NCBI GenBank assembly: GCA_038258425.1
Contig: JBBSPV010000041.1
Coordinates: forward strand, 1-34,691
DNA: 34,691 bases
From: DATLGB01 sp038258425
Lineage (GTDB): Bacteria > Actinomycetota > Thermoleophilia > Solirubrobacterales > Solirubrobacteraceae
Direction of reading: 5' to 3'
The position numbers and the translations under genes are program-made. The notes beneath the pieces were generated by a model that searched no databases, was not told the DNA's origin, and was given only the letters and a program-made list of their open reading frames with translations. Below are positions 26,297-32,948 of this stretch, piece after piece; within the stretch, counting starts at the first letter, position 1; the number at the start of each line of letters is the position of its first letter.

Positions 26297-27094
26297 TCAG
26301 CCGACGAGCCCGGCAGCCATGACCTCGGAGGTCACGATCCGCCGCGTCGCCTCGTCCGCCGGGAAGAACGACTCGATCGCCAGCTCGGCGACGGTCACGT
26401 CCAGCGCCGTGCCGAACGTCGCCACGGTGGACAGGAACGCGAGCTCGCCGTCCGCGTGGCGCAGCCGCAGCGGGACGGCGATCGCCTCCGCCGCGTCAGT
26501 GTCGGCGGGGACGTCGCCGCCGGGGTAGGCGCGCAGCTCCTCGAGCAGGGCGTGGAGGGCCGGGTCGCCGGTCTGCGCCGCCTGCCGCGCGACCCGGTGC
26601 AGCAGGTGCGCGCGCCACTGGGGGAGGTTGACGATCCGGGGCGCCAGGCCGTCCGGATGCAGCGCCAGGCGCAGGGCGTTGGCCGGTGGCGCGACGAGCT
26701 CGGCGGCGACCCCGGTGGTGAGCAGGCCGAGCGCGCGGTTGGCGGCGACGATCTCCCACTGCCGGTCCACGGCCACGGCCGGGTAGGGCTCGTGGCCGGC
26801 GAGGATCGCCTCGAGCGCCTCGCGCACCGGGGCCAGGGCCGGCTCGTCGAGGGCGTGCTCGGAGTGGACGGGGGCGTGGCCCGCGGCGAGCAGCATCCGG
26901 TTGCGCTCCCGCAGGGGCACCTCGAGCCGCTCCGCCAGGCGCAGCACCATCGCGGCGCTCGGCCGCGCGCGGCCGGTCTCCAGGAAGGACAGGTGGCGCG
27001 TGGAGACGCCCGCGTCCAGCGCGAGGTCCATCTGGCTCAGCCGGCGCCGGCGGCGCCAGGCGCGCAGCAGCTCGCCGGCCCCTTCGCGGGTCAT
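26297..27094 (-). CDS. XRE-family transcriptional regulator (MmyB-like ligand domain)
   Basis: 265 residues. An N-terminal helix-turn-helix (about 8-63) contains RRRRRLSQMDLALDAGVSTRHLSFLETGRARPS. A MmyB-like, PAS-fold ligand domain follows (about 90-265) with PYPAVAVDRQWEIVAANRAL and IVNLPQWRAHLLHRV. Relatives bind fatty acid-like ligands and often repress a divergent neighbour. The ATG at 27094 follows TATGGT by 6 bases. It is transcribed away from the M20 peptidase across a 90-base gap filled with inverted repeats, so it likely controls itself and perhaps that gene (inference). Confidence 0.9.
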   Translation of the reverse strand: MTREGAGELLRAWRRRRRLSQMDLALDAGVSTRHLSFLETGRARPSAAMVLRLAERLEVPLRERNRMLLAAGHAPVHSEHALDEPALAPVREALEAILAGHEPYPAVAVDRQWEIVAANRALGLLTTGVAAELVAPPANALRLALHPDGLAPRIVNLPQWRAHLLHRVARQAAQTGDPALHALLEELRAYPGGDVPADTDAAEAIAVPLRLRHADGELAFLSTVATFGTALDVTVAELAIESFFPADEATRRIVTSEVMAAGLVG

Positions 27095-27098
27095 CGGG

Positions 27099-27171
27099 CG
27101 ACCATACCGAGCCTGATGGTCGATTCCGCGCCCCCGTGCCCGCAGGCACGGGTCTCGCGGCCTCGACCATC
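27099..27171. promoter_or_regulatory. Nested inverted repeats between the XRE and M20 genes
   Basis: The half-site CGACCAT occurs at 27099-27105 and 27164-27170, and inverted (ATGGTCG) at 27116-27122. GATGGTCGA (27115-27123) and TCGACCATC (27163-27171) form a perfect 9-base inverted repeat. Inside it lies CCCGTGCC/GGCACGGG (27133-27140 with 27145-27152). The first half-site covers the XRE -10 box and the last directly precedes the M20 -10 box. This is what an operator for the divergent regulator would look like. Confidence 0.6.
27101..27106 (-). promoter_or_regulatory. Candidate -10 box of the XRE regulator
   Basis: On the minus strand TATGGT, 6 bases before the ATG at 27094. It is embedded in the CGACCAT half-site, consistent with self-repression. 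Confidence 0.45.
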
Positions 27172-27177
27172 TAGCGT
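27172..27177 (+). promoter_or_regulatory. Candidate -10 box of the M20 peptidase
   Basis: TAGCGT, 7 bases before the ATG at 27185, immediately after the 27163-27171 repeat arm. Leaderless layout. Confidence 0.45.
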
Positions 27178-27184
27178 CCCGGGC

Positions 27185-28327
27185 ATGGACCCGTGGGTGG
27201 CCCAGCAGGCGGCCGAGATCGCCGCCGACGCCGAGCGCCGCCTCGAGGCGCTCGTCGGGGTCTCCTCCCCCTCCGGGGACGTCCAGGGCGCGGAGGAGTG
27301 CGCGGCCATCTGCGCCGCGCTCGTGCCGGCGGCGGCCGAGATCGAGCGCCCGCCGTGCTCCTCCCCCGACCACGCCCCGGACCTCCTGGCCCGTGTGCGC
27401 GGCACGGGGCGGCGGCGCGTGCTGCTCGTCGGCCACCTCGACACCGTCGTCGCCCACCACCAGCACAAGCCGCTGACGCGCCACGGCGGCAGGCTCGTCG
27501 GCTCGGGCTCCGTGGACATGAAGGGCGGCGACGTCCTCGCCCTCGGCGTGCTGCGCGCGCTCGCCGAGCGGCCCGGCGACTTCGCCGAGGTCGCGCTGCT
27601 GCTCGTGTGCGACGAGGAGTGGCGCCGGGCGCCGTTCCGCCATGGGGAGCGCTTCGCCGGCTGGGACGCGTGCCTGTGCTTCGAGGCGGGCGAGACCACC
27701 GACGACGGCGAGGAGGGCGTCGTCGTGCGCCGCAAGGCGGCCGGCACGCTCCACGTCGTCGCCGAGGGCCGCGCCGCGCACTCCGGCTCGGCCCCCGACG
27801 CGGGCCGCAACGCGCTGCTCGCCCTCGCCGACGTCGCCAGACTCGCCGCCGCCCACCACGATCCGGCCGGCCCGAGCCGCCTGACCTGCGTGCCGACGGT
27901 CATGGAGGCCGGTGCCGCCTTCAACGTCGTGCCGGCCGCCGGCGAGCTGTTCTGCGACCTGCGGGCGGACGACGAGGCCGCCTTCGCCCCGGTGATGGCG
28001 GCCGTCCCGGCCGAGGTCGCCGGCGTCGCCCTGCGCGCCGAGTGGCTGCGGATCTGGCCCGGCATGGACGCGCGGAAGACCGCCGCGCCGGTCCTGGAGC
28101 GCGCGGCGAGGGCGCTCGGGCGCCCGATCCACGGCCGCTCGCGCGGCGGGGCGAGCGACGCGAGCCACCTGGCGGCCGGCATCCCGCTCACCATCGACGG
28201 CCTCGGGCCGCGCGGCGGCGCCGCGCACAACCCGGCCGAGTTCGTCCTCGCGCGCACGCTGCACGAGCGCGCGGAGGTCGCCCTCGCGGTGACCCAGGCC
28301 GTGCTCGGCTTAGCACCCGCCGACTGA
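27185..28327 (+). CDS. M20-family metallopeptidase (glutamate carboxypeptidase/deacylase-like)
   Basis: 380 residues. Two-zinc M20 site: His84 and Asp86 in LLVGHLDTV, bridging Asp111 in SVDMKGGD, the general-base/ligand pair Glu144-Glu145 in CDEEW, an acid in CFEAGE (Glu167), and a late His in GAAHNPAEF. The dimerisation insert is present (about 178-290, with GRAAHSGSAPDAGRNAL). The nearest family type is carboxypeptidase G2-like or ArgE/DapE-like; the exact substrate cannot be read from sequence. The ATG at 27185 is chosen because it follows a TAGCGT box. It converges on sixA, 8 bases between stops. Confidence 0.92.
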   Translation: MDPWVAQQAAEIAADAERRLEALVGVSSPSGDVQGAEECAAICAALVPAAAEIERPPCSSPDHAPDLLARVRGTGRRRVLLVGHLDTVVAHHQHKPLTRHGGRLVGSGSVDMKGGDVLALGVLRALAERPGDFAEVALLLVCDEEWRRAPFRHGERFAGWDACLCFEAGETTDDGEEGVVVRRKAAGTLHVVAEGRAAHSGSAPDAGRNALLALADVARLAAAHHDPAGPSRLTCVPTVMEAGAAFNVVPAAGELFCDLRADDEAAFAPVMAAVPAEVAGVALRAEWLRIWPGMDARKTAAPVLERAARALGRPIHGRSRGGASDASHLAAGIPLTIDGLGPRGGAAHNPAEFVLARTLHERAEVALAVTQAVLGLAPAD

Positions 28328-28335
28328 GGCGGGCC

Positions 28336-28812
28336 CTAGCGGGCGAGCGCCTCGAGGTCGACGGGCCGCAGCAGCCGGCGCAGCTCCCCGCGCCCGCGAC
28401 CGTCGAGGCGCACGTGGGCGACGCCGCCCTTCGGGAACGCCGCCCGGGCGCCCGTCAGGTCGCGCACGAGCTGCGTGAAGTCCGGGTCGTGGCCGACGAC
28501 GAGCACCCCGTCCCCGTCGCCGTGGGCGAGCAACAGCTCCGCGGCGGCCCCGACATCGAAGCCGCCGGCCACGGACGCCGCCTCCTGCACGTCGGTCCCG
28601 AGCGCGAGGCAGGCTAGCCGCGCCGTGTCGCGCGCCCGGGCCTTCGGGCTCGTGTAGCAGGCGGCGAGCTCGACCCCGAGCCGCGACAGGGCGACGCCCG
28701 CGGCACGCGACTCGGCCTCGCCGCGCGGCGTCAGCTCCCGGTCGGCGTCCGTGGAGCGCGAGTCGTGCGGGACGGCCTCGCCGTGGCGCAGCAGCCAGAG
28801 GTCCTTGGCCAT
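28336..28812 (-). CDS. sixA: Phosphohistidine phosphatase SixA-like
   Basis: 158 residues, histidine phosphatase superfamily. The catalytic RHG is in LLRHGEA (His9), the second motif in YTSPKARARDTARL, and the second His in VLVVGHDPDF. The size and the LTPRGEAESRAAG motif fit the SixA subfamily, which removes phosphate from histidine residues of signalling or phosphotransfer proteins. In actinobacteria such genes commonly pair with polyphosphate or CHAD proteins, but none is adjacent here. ATG at 28812; a TACGCT box lies 8 bases upstream. Confidence 0.88.
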   Translation of the reverse strand: MAKDLWLLRHGEAVPHDSRSTDADRELTPRGEAESRAAGVALSRLGVELAACYTSPKARARDTARLACLALGTDVQEAASVAGGFDVGAAAELLLAHGDGDGVLVVGHDPDFTQLVRDLTGARAAFPKGGVAHVRLDGRGRGELRRLLRPVDLEALAR

Positions 28813-28820
28813 CTCGGGGG

Positions 28821-28826
28821 AGCGTA
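28821..28826 (-). promoter_or_regulatory. Candidate -10 box of sixA
   Basis: On the minus strand TACGCT, 8 bases before the ATG at 28812. It lies between sixA and the end of the regulator gene. Confidence 0.4.
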
Positions 28827-28849
28827 ACGCCCCACGCCGGCGCCGGAAC

Positions 28850-29992
28850 TCAGCCGTCCGCCGAGAGGTCGGAGAGGCCGAAGGGCAGGTCCGAGCCGAA
28901 GGTCCGGCGGTAGCGCTTCTGGACGAGCCCGTAGCGGCGCGCGGCCTCGGGCCGGCGCCCGCGGCGCACGAGCATCGCGAGCAGGTCGCGCTGGATGCCG
29001 ACGTCGAGCGGCTCGAGCTCGGCGAGGCGGTACAGCTGCTGGGTGGCCGCGTCGAGGTCGCCCGCGGCGGTCATGACCTCCGCGAGGCCGCGCAGGGCCT
29101 GGGAGGCGAGGTCGCGCAGGCGGTCGCGCTCGGCGAAGGCCCAGTCGGCGTAGGCCTCCTCGGCGAGGAAGTCGCCGCGGTAGAGGTCGGCGGCCCGTGA
29201 CAGGGCGGCCGTCGCCGTGTCGCGCTCGTTGTGGGCCAGTGCCCGCAAGCCCTCCGTCGCCGCCGTCTCGAAGTCGTCGGCGTCGATCCAGACCGCGCCG
29301 CGGTCGAGCTCGTACCCGCCCGAGCTGGCCAGGACGAAGGCCGAGCCCGTCCGCCGGGCGCGGTCGGGCTCGAGCCGGCCGCGCAGGGCGTGGACGGCCT
29401 GGCGGACGCTCGCCGTCGCCCGCGACCCCGCCTCCGGCCAGAACGCCTCGGCGAGCTCGTCGGCGGGCACGATGCGGTCGCGCGCGGTCACGAGGTACTT
29501 CAGCAGGCGCCCGGGCCGGTGCCCGAGCCAGTCGCCCACGAGGGAGGCCTCCGCCGTCTCGAGTCGCGTGCGCCCGAGCGTGAACACGCGCAGGCGGGGC
29601 GCGCCCATCCAGTGCGGCTCCGTCCGGCGCCGGCGGTCGCCCGCCACACCGGGGCGCAGCTGCACGAGGACGTAGCGCTCCGAGCTGCCGAGGGTCGCCG
29701 CGGTCGCCCACACGGCGCTACCCTCGCGCGGCTTCGGGAGGTCGAGGCGCACCTCGGGCAGCGGTGCGTCGGCGGCCAGCGCGAGCTCCGTGATGCAGGC
29801 GTCGGCGAGCGCCGTCCCCGGCGTCCGGCAGCCGAGCACGTCGCAGCAGCGCACCCCCTCGCGGCCGAGCAGGCCCTGGAGCAGCCGCTTGGCGTTGAGG
29901 TTGGTGCCCGTGATGACCCCCCGGGCGTCGCACACGACGATCCCGCCCGGGACGAACTCGAAGACGGCGCGGTAGGGGACCGGCGAGCTCAT
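28850..29992 (-). CDS. PAS-wHTH-BTAD transcriptional regulator
   Basis: 380 residues. The N-terminal part is PAS-like (about 5-115: FEFVPGGIVVCDARGVITGTN, then CCDVLGCRTPGT), with Cys residues at about 49, 50 and 55 that could bind a cofactor or sense redox. It is followed by an OmpR-type winged helix (about 133-225: RLRVFTLG...LLKYLVTARDRIVPADELAEAFWP...ATASVRQAVHALR). A bacterial transcriptional activation domain follows (about 240-370, TPR-like). SARP/BTAD proteins activate secondary metabolism or stress genes, and adding PAS suggests ligand or redox input. It is divergent from the sigma factor gene; the 89-base gap would hold both promoters. Confidence 0.88.
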   Translation of the reverse strand: MSSPVPYRAVFEFVPGGIVVCDARGVITGTNLNAKRLLQGLLGREGVRCCDVLGCRTPGTALADACITELALAADAPLPEVRLDLPKPREGSAVWATAATLGSSERYVLVQLRPGVAGDRRRRTEPHWMGAPRLRVFTLGRTRLETAEASLVGDWLGHRPGRLLKYLVTARDRIVPADELAEAFWPEAGSRATASVRQAVHALRGRLEPDRARRTGSAFVLASSGGYELDRGAVWIDADDFETAATEGLRALAHNERDTATAALSRAADLYRGDFLAEEAYADWAFAERDRLRDLASQALRGLAEVMTAAGDLDAATQQLYRLAELEPLDVGIQRDLLAMLVRRGRRPEAARRYGLVQKRYRRTFGSDLPFGLSDLSADG

Positions 29993-30081
29993 CGGCAGTG
30001 TCCGACCCCTGACGTTTCACTCGGGTTTGACCGCCGGACTGATCCAGGTGCGACGGACGCTTCGCATGATGCGCCAAGCCC
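29993..30081. other. Divergent promoter region, BTAD regulator / sigma factor
   Basis: 89 bases. A -35-like TTGACC lies at 30027-30032 facing the sigma gene. CATGAT at 30065-30070 could be its -10 (11 bases before the GTG), but the spacing of 32 bases does not pair them. No clear operator is seen. Confidence 0.3.
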
Positions 30082-30780
30082 GTGCCCGACGTGTCCACGA
30101 CCCGAACCCCGACGCCCTCCGGCACCGCCGCCGTGCGGGCCGGGACGGTCCGCCGCGAGGCCCAGCGTCTCGCCGCGTCGGGGCGCGGGGAGCGCTTCCG
30201 CCGCCGCCGCCTCGAGGGCGGCGCCGACCTCGAGCGCCTCGCGGTCTGCGCGGCGGTGGGCGCCCGGGCCGGCGACACCGACGCCCTGCGCTACCTCTAC
30301 CTGCGCTACGCCGACAGCGTGTACGGCTACGTGTGCTCCATCGTCCGCGACGAGCACGAGGCCGAGGACGTCACCCAGCACATCTTCGCCAAGCTGCTGA
30401 CCGCGCTGCCGCGCTACGAGCCGCGGGCCGTGCCCTTCTCGGCCTTCCTGCTGCGCATCGCCCACAACGCCGCGATCGACTCCATGCGCACGCGCCGGGC
30501 CGTGCCGTTCGAGGAGGTCCGTTCCCCCGACCTCGAGGACGCCGACCTCTCCCGCGAGCGCGCGGGCGATCTGCGGGCGGCGCTGCGGACCCTGCCGGAC
30601 GAGCAGCGCGAGGTCGTGATCCTGCGCTTCGTCGTCGGCCTCACGCCACGCGAGACCGCCGCGCGGATGGGCCGCACGGAGGACGCCGTGCACGGGCTCC
30701 AGCACCGCGGCCGGCGATCCCTGCGGCGGGAGCTGACCGCGCTCGAGTCGGCGCCGGCAGCGAGGCACGTCGCCGCCTAG
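30082..30780 (+). CDS. ECF-type RNA polymerase sigma factor
   Basis: 232 residues. The sigma-2 region covers about 74-140: LYLRYADSVYGYVCSIVRDEHEAEDVTQHIFAKLL, then PFSAFLLRIAHNAAIDSMRTRR. The sigma-4 region covers about 168-222, with LRTLPDEQREVVILRFVVGLTPRETAARMGRTEDAVHGLQHRGRRSLRREL as its helix-turn-helix. There is an N-terminal basic extension of about 60 residues and no anti-sigma gene beside it. The GTG at 30082 or the one at 30091 may be used. It recruits RNA polymerase to a regulon unknown from here. Divergent from the PAS-BTAD regulator. Confidence 0.88.
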   Translation: MPDVSTTRTPTPSGTAAVRAGTVRREAQRLAASGRGERFRRRRLEGGADLERLAVCAAVGARAGDTDALRYLYLRYADSVYGYVCSIVRDEHEAEDVTQHIFAKLLTALPRYEPRAVPFSAFLLRIAHNAAIDSMRTRRAVPFEEVRSPDLEDADLSRERAGDLRAALRTLPDEQREVVILRFVVGLTPRETAARMGRTEDAVHGLQHRGRRSLRRELTALESAPAARHVAA

Positions 30781-30786
30781 GACGGC

Positions 30787-30800
30787 GCTCGTAGGCGAGC
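30787..30800. terminator. Short hairpin between converging genes
   Basis: GCTCG (30787-30791) and CGAGC (30796-30800), loop TAGG, in the 20-base gap between the sigma factor and aldehyde dehydrogenase stops. Short but well placed. Confidence 0.3.
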
Positions 30801-32345
30801 TCAGTCCCGCTTCCCCCGCCCGTAGAGCAGGCGGCCGGCACGGGCGACGAGCTTCGAGGTCGACGCCTTGTACGGCAGCATGTGGAGGTCCTTCTTGATC
30901 GGCATCCAGCGGGTCACGAGCACGGACTGCTGGCGGCAGAACTTGCGGATGCCGCCCGCGCCGTGCCGGTAGCCGAGGCCGGAGGTCTTCCAGCCGCCCA
31001 TGGGCAGCTCCGTGGCGAGGTAGTTGACCTGCGCGTCGTTGACCGTGACGACCCCCGCCTCGATCCGGCGACCGACGCGCTCGGCGCGCTCGGCGTCGTG
31101 GCCCCAGACGGAGGCGGACAGGCCGTAGAGCGAGTCGTTGGCCTTGTCGACGGCCTCGTCCGCGTCCGCGACCTGCATGATCGGCAGCGTCGGCCCGAAG
31201 GTCTCGTCCGTCATGCACTTCATCGAGTGGTCGACGCCGGTGAGCACCGTCGGCTCGTAGAACTGGCCGCCGTCGCGGTGGCCGTGCCCGCCGGTGACGA
31301 TCGTCGCGCCCTTCTCGCGGGCGTCGCGCACGTGGTCCTCGATGATGTCCATCTGCGGCGGGAAGGTGATGGCGCCGACGTCCGTGGAGCCGAGCTTGCC
31401 CGGCACGCCCTGGCGGATGCCGCGGACCTTCTCCGTCACCGTGGTGACGAACTCGTCGTAGACCGGCGCCTCGACGTAGACCCGCTCGACCGAGATGCAG
31501 GTCTGGCCGGCGTTCTGCATGGAGTAGTGGACGGCCGCGTTGGCGGCGCGCTCGAGGTCGGCGTCGGCGAGGACGATCATCGGGTCCTTGCCGCCGAGCT
31601 CGAGCGAGACGGGGGTCAGGGAGTCGGCGGCGCGCTTCATGACCGCCTTGCCCGTCCGGGTCGAGCCGGTGAACATGACCATGTCGACGACGTCGACGAG
31701 CGCGGCTCCCGCGTCGCCGTAGCCCGGCAGCGCGATGTAGACATCCTCGGGCAGGCCGCACTCGCGCATGCACTCGGCCATCAGCAGCGAGGTCAGCGGG
31801 GTCGTCTCGGACGGCTTGAGCACGACGGCGTTGCCGGCCGCGAGCGCCGGGATGGCGTCGCCGAAGGAGTTGGTCAGCGGGTAGTTCCACGGCCCGATGA
31901 TCCCCACCACGCCGACCGGCCGGTAGCGGATCACGAGCTTGCGGCCGGCGACGAACGGGTTGCTCGAGCGGACCTTCTCGTCCGCGAGGTACTGCGGCGC
32001 CTTCTTGGCCCAGAAGCCGAAGGCGTGGGCGGCGTAGGTGACCTCGGCGACGAGCGCGTCCTCCCGCGTCTTGCCCGTCTCGGAGACGATCGTGTCCACG
32101 ATGCGCTCCGTGTGGTCGATGACCCACTTCTGCGCCCGGCGCAGGACCCTCGCGCGGCCCTCGAAGCCCAGCGCCTCCCAGCCGGGCTGCGCGGCGCGGG
32201 CCCGGCCGGCGGCCGCGCGCACGTCGGCCTCGGACGCCGCCGCCACCGTCTCCACGACCGCCCCCGTCGCCGGGTCGAGCACCTCGATCTGCGCTCGCGG
32301 CTGCGGGTCGTTCGTCGCGGTGGACGGCTGCTCGACGGTGGCCAT
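30801..32345 (-). CDS. NAD(P)-dependent aldehyde dehydrogenase (SSADH-like)
   Basis: 514 residues, ALDH superfamily. The conserved oxyanion Asn is in GPWNYPL, the cofactor motif is FTGSTRTGKAV, the catalytic base Glu is in LELGGKDP, and the catalytic Cys is in NAGQTCISVERVYV. The C-terminal block includes ELPMGGWKTSGLGYRHGAGGIRKF. SVERVYV and the overall pattern resemble the succinate-semialdehyde dehydrogenase-type branch, but the substrate is not certain. The C-terminal 35 or so residues form a basic, partly hydrophobic extension (KKDLHMLPYKAS...LLYGRGKRD) beyond the usual end. ATG at 32345; a TAGGCT box lies 6 bases upstream. Confidence 0.92.
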   Translation of the reverse strand: MATVEQPSTATNDPQPRAQIEVLDPATGAVVETVAAASEADVRAAAGRARAAQPGWEALGFEGRARVLRRAQKWVIDHTERIVDTIVSETGKTREDALVAEVTYAAHAFGFWAKKAPQYLADEKVRSSNPFVAGRKLVIRYRPVGVVGIIGPWNYPLTNSFGDAIPALAAGNAVVLKPSETTPLTSLLMAECMRECGLPEDVYIALPGYGDAGAALVDVVDMVMFTGSTRTGKAVMKRAADSLTPVSLELGGKDPMIVLADADLERAANAAVHYSMQNAGQTCISVERVYVEAPVYDEFVTTVTEKVRGIRQGVPGKLGSTDVGAITFPPQMDIIEDHVRDAREKGATIVTGGHGHRDGGQFYEPTVLTGVDHSMKCMTDETFGPTLPIMQVADADEAVDKANDSLYGLSASVWGHDAERAERVGRRIEAGVVTVNDAQVNYLATELPMGGWKTSGLGYRHGAGGIRKFCRQQSVLVTRWMPIKKDLHMLPYKASTSKLVARAGRLLYGRGKRD

Positions 32346-32351
32346 GGGCTG

Positions 32352-32357
32352 AGCCTA
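32352..32357 (-). promoter_or_regulatory. Candidate -10 box of the aldehyde dehydrogenase
   Basis: On the minus strand TAGGCT, 6 bases before the ATG at 32345; a leaderless layout in the 30-base gap after the cyclophilin stop. Confidence 0.45.
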
Positions 32358-32375
32358 CCGGCTCCCCGCTTGGCG

Positions 32376-32831
32376 CTACGACACTTGGACGGACGTCATC
32401 GTGACGTCCTCGCGCGGCTTGTCGCGGCCGTCCGTCTCGACGCCCTCGATCGCGTCCACGACGTCCATGCCGGAGGTCACCTCGCCGAACACCGTGTGCT
32501 TGCCGTCCAGCCACGGAGCCTCGTCGACGGTGACGATGAAGAACTGCGAGCCGTTGGTGTCCGGCCCCGCGTTGGCCATCGCGAGCGCGCCGCGGACGAT
32601 CTTGTGGTCGTTGATCTCGTCCTCGAACGTGTACCCCGGCCCGCCGGTGCCGCGGCCCTCCGGGCAGCCGCCCTGAAGCATGAAGTCGCGGATCACGCGG
32701 TGGAAGATCAGCCCGTCGTAGAAGCCGTCGCCGGCGAGCTTCGTGAAGTTCTCCACCGTCTTGGGCGCGGCGTCATCGAAGAGCTCGACCTCGATGACGC
32801 CGTGGTTCGTGGAGATGGTGGCTTGGGACAT
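32376..32831 (-). CDS. Peptidyl-prolyl cis-trans isomerase (cyclophilin)
   Basis: 151 residues, a single cyclophilin domain that speeds proline isomerisation in folding proteins. The active-site residues are present: Arg45, Phe50 and Gln53 in FHRVIRDFMLQGG, Met85 in ALAMAN, Gln96 and Phe98 in SQFFI, Trp107, and His112 in KHTVFG. There is no signal peptide, so it is a cytoplasmic (PpiB-like) type. ATG at 32831; a TAGCGT box lies 7 bases upstream. It lies downstream of the helicase but has its own promoter and is separated by strong hairpins. Confidence 0.95.
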   Translation of the reverse strand: MSQATISTNHGVIEVELFDDAAPKTVENFTKLAGDGFYDGLIFHRVIRDFMLQGGCPEGRGTGGPGYTFEDEINDHKIVRGALAMANAGPDTNGSQFFIVTVDEAPWLDGKHTVFGEVTSGMDVVDAIEGVETDGRDKPREDVTMTSVQVS

Positions 32832-32838
32832 GGCTGCG

Positions 32839-32844
32839 ACGCTA
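32839..32844 (-). promoter_or_regulatory. Candidate -10 box of the cyclophilin gene
   Basis: On the minus strand TAGCGT, 7 bases before the ATG at 32831; leaderless layout. Confidence 0.45.
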
Positions 32845-32863
32845 GGACCTCGGGAGCCCGCCG

Positions 32864-32948
32864 CCGGCCGGCGCCGGCCGGTCCGCGAGCCCGCGCGCGC
32901 ACGTGCCGCCTCTGCAGGCGGCCGCGGCGCGCGCCTCAGGCGCGCGCC
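32864..32948 (-). terminator. Three successive hairpins at the helicase 3' end
   Basis: Reading from the helicase stop: GGCGCGCGCCT/AGGCGCGCGCC (32926-32936 with 32938-32948, one-base centre, spanning the stop codon), GCCGCCT/AGGCGGC (32905-32911 with 32916-32922, loop CTGC), and a perfect 18-base palindrome CCGGCCGGC/GCCGGCCGG (32864-32881). No T-run. Together they likely end the helicase transcript before the cyclophilin promoter. Confidence 0.55.

Noticed and set aside
23978..27184. Upstream extension of the M20 peptidase frame by more than 1,000 codons
   Set aside because: It is antisense to four recognisable genes, and the ATG at 27185 has its own -10 box and begins the family sequence.
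27095..28264. Upstream extension of the XRE regulator frame
   Set aside because: Antisense to the M20 peptidase with Arg/Ala/Gly-rich content; the helix-turn-helix begins right after the ATG at 27094.
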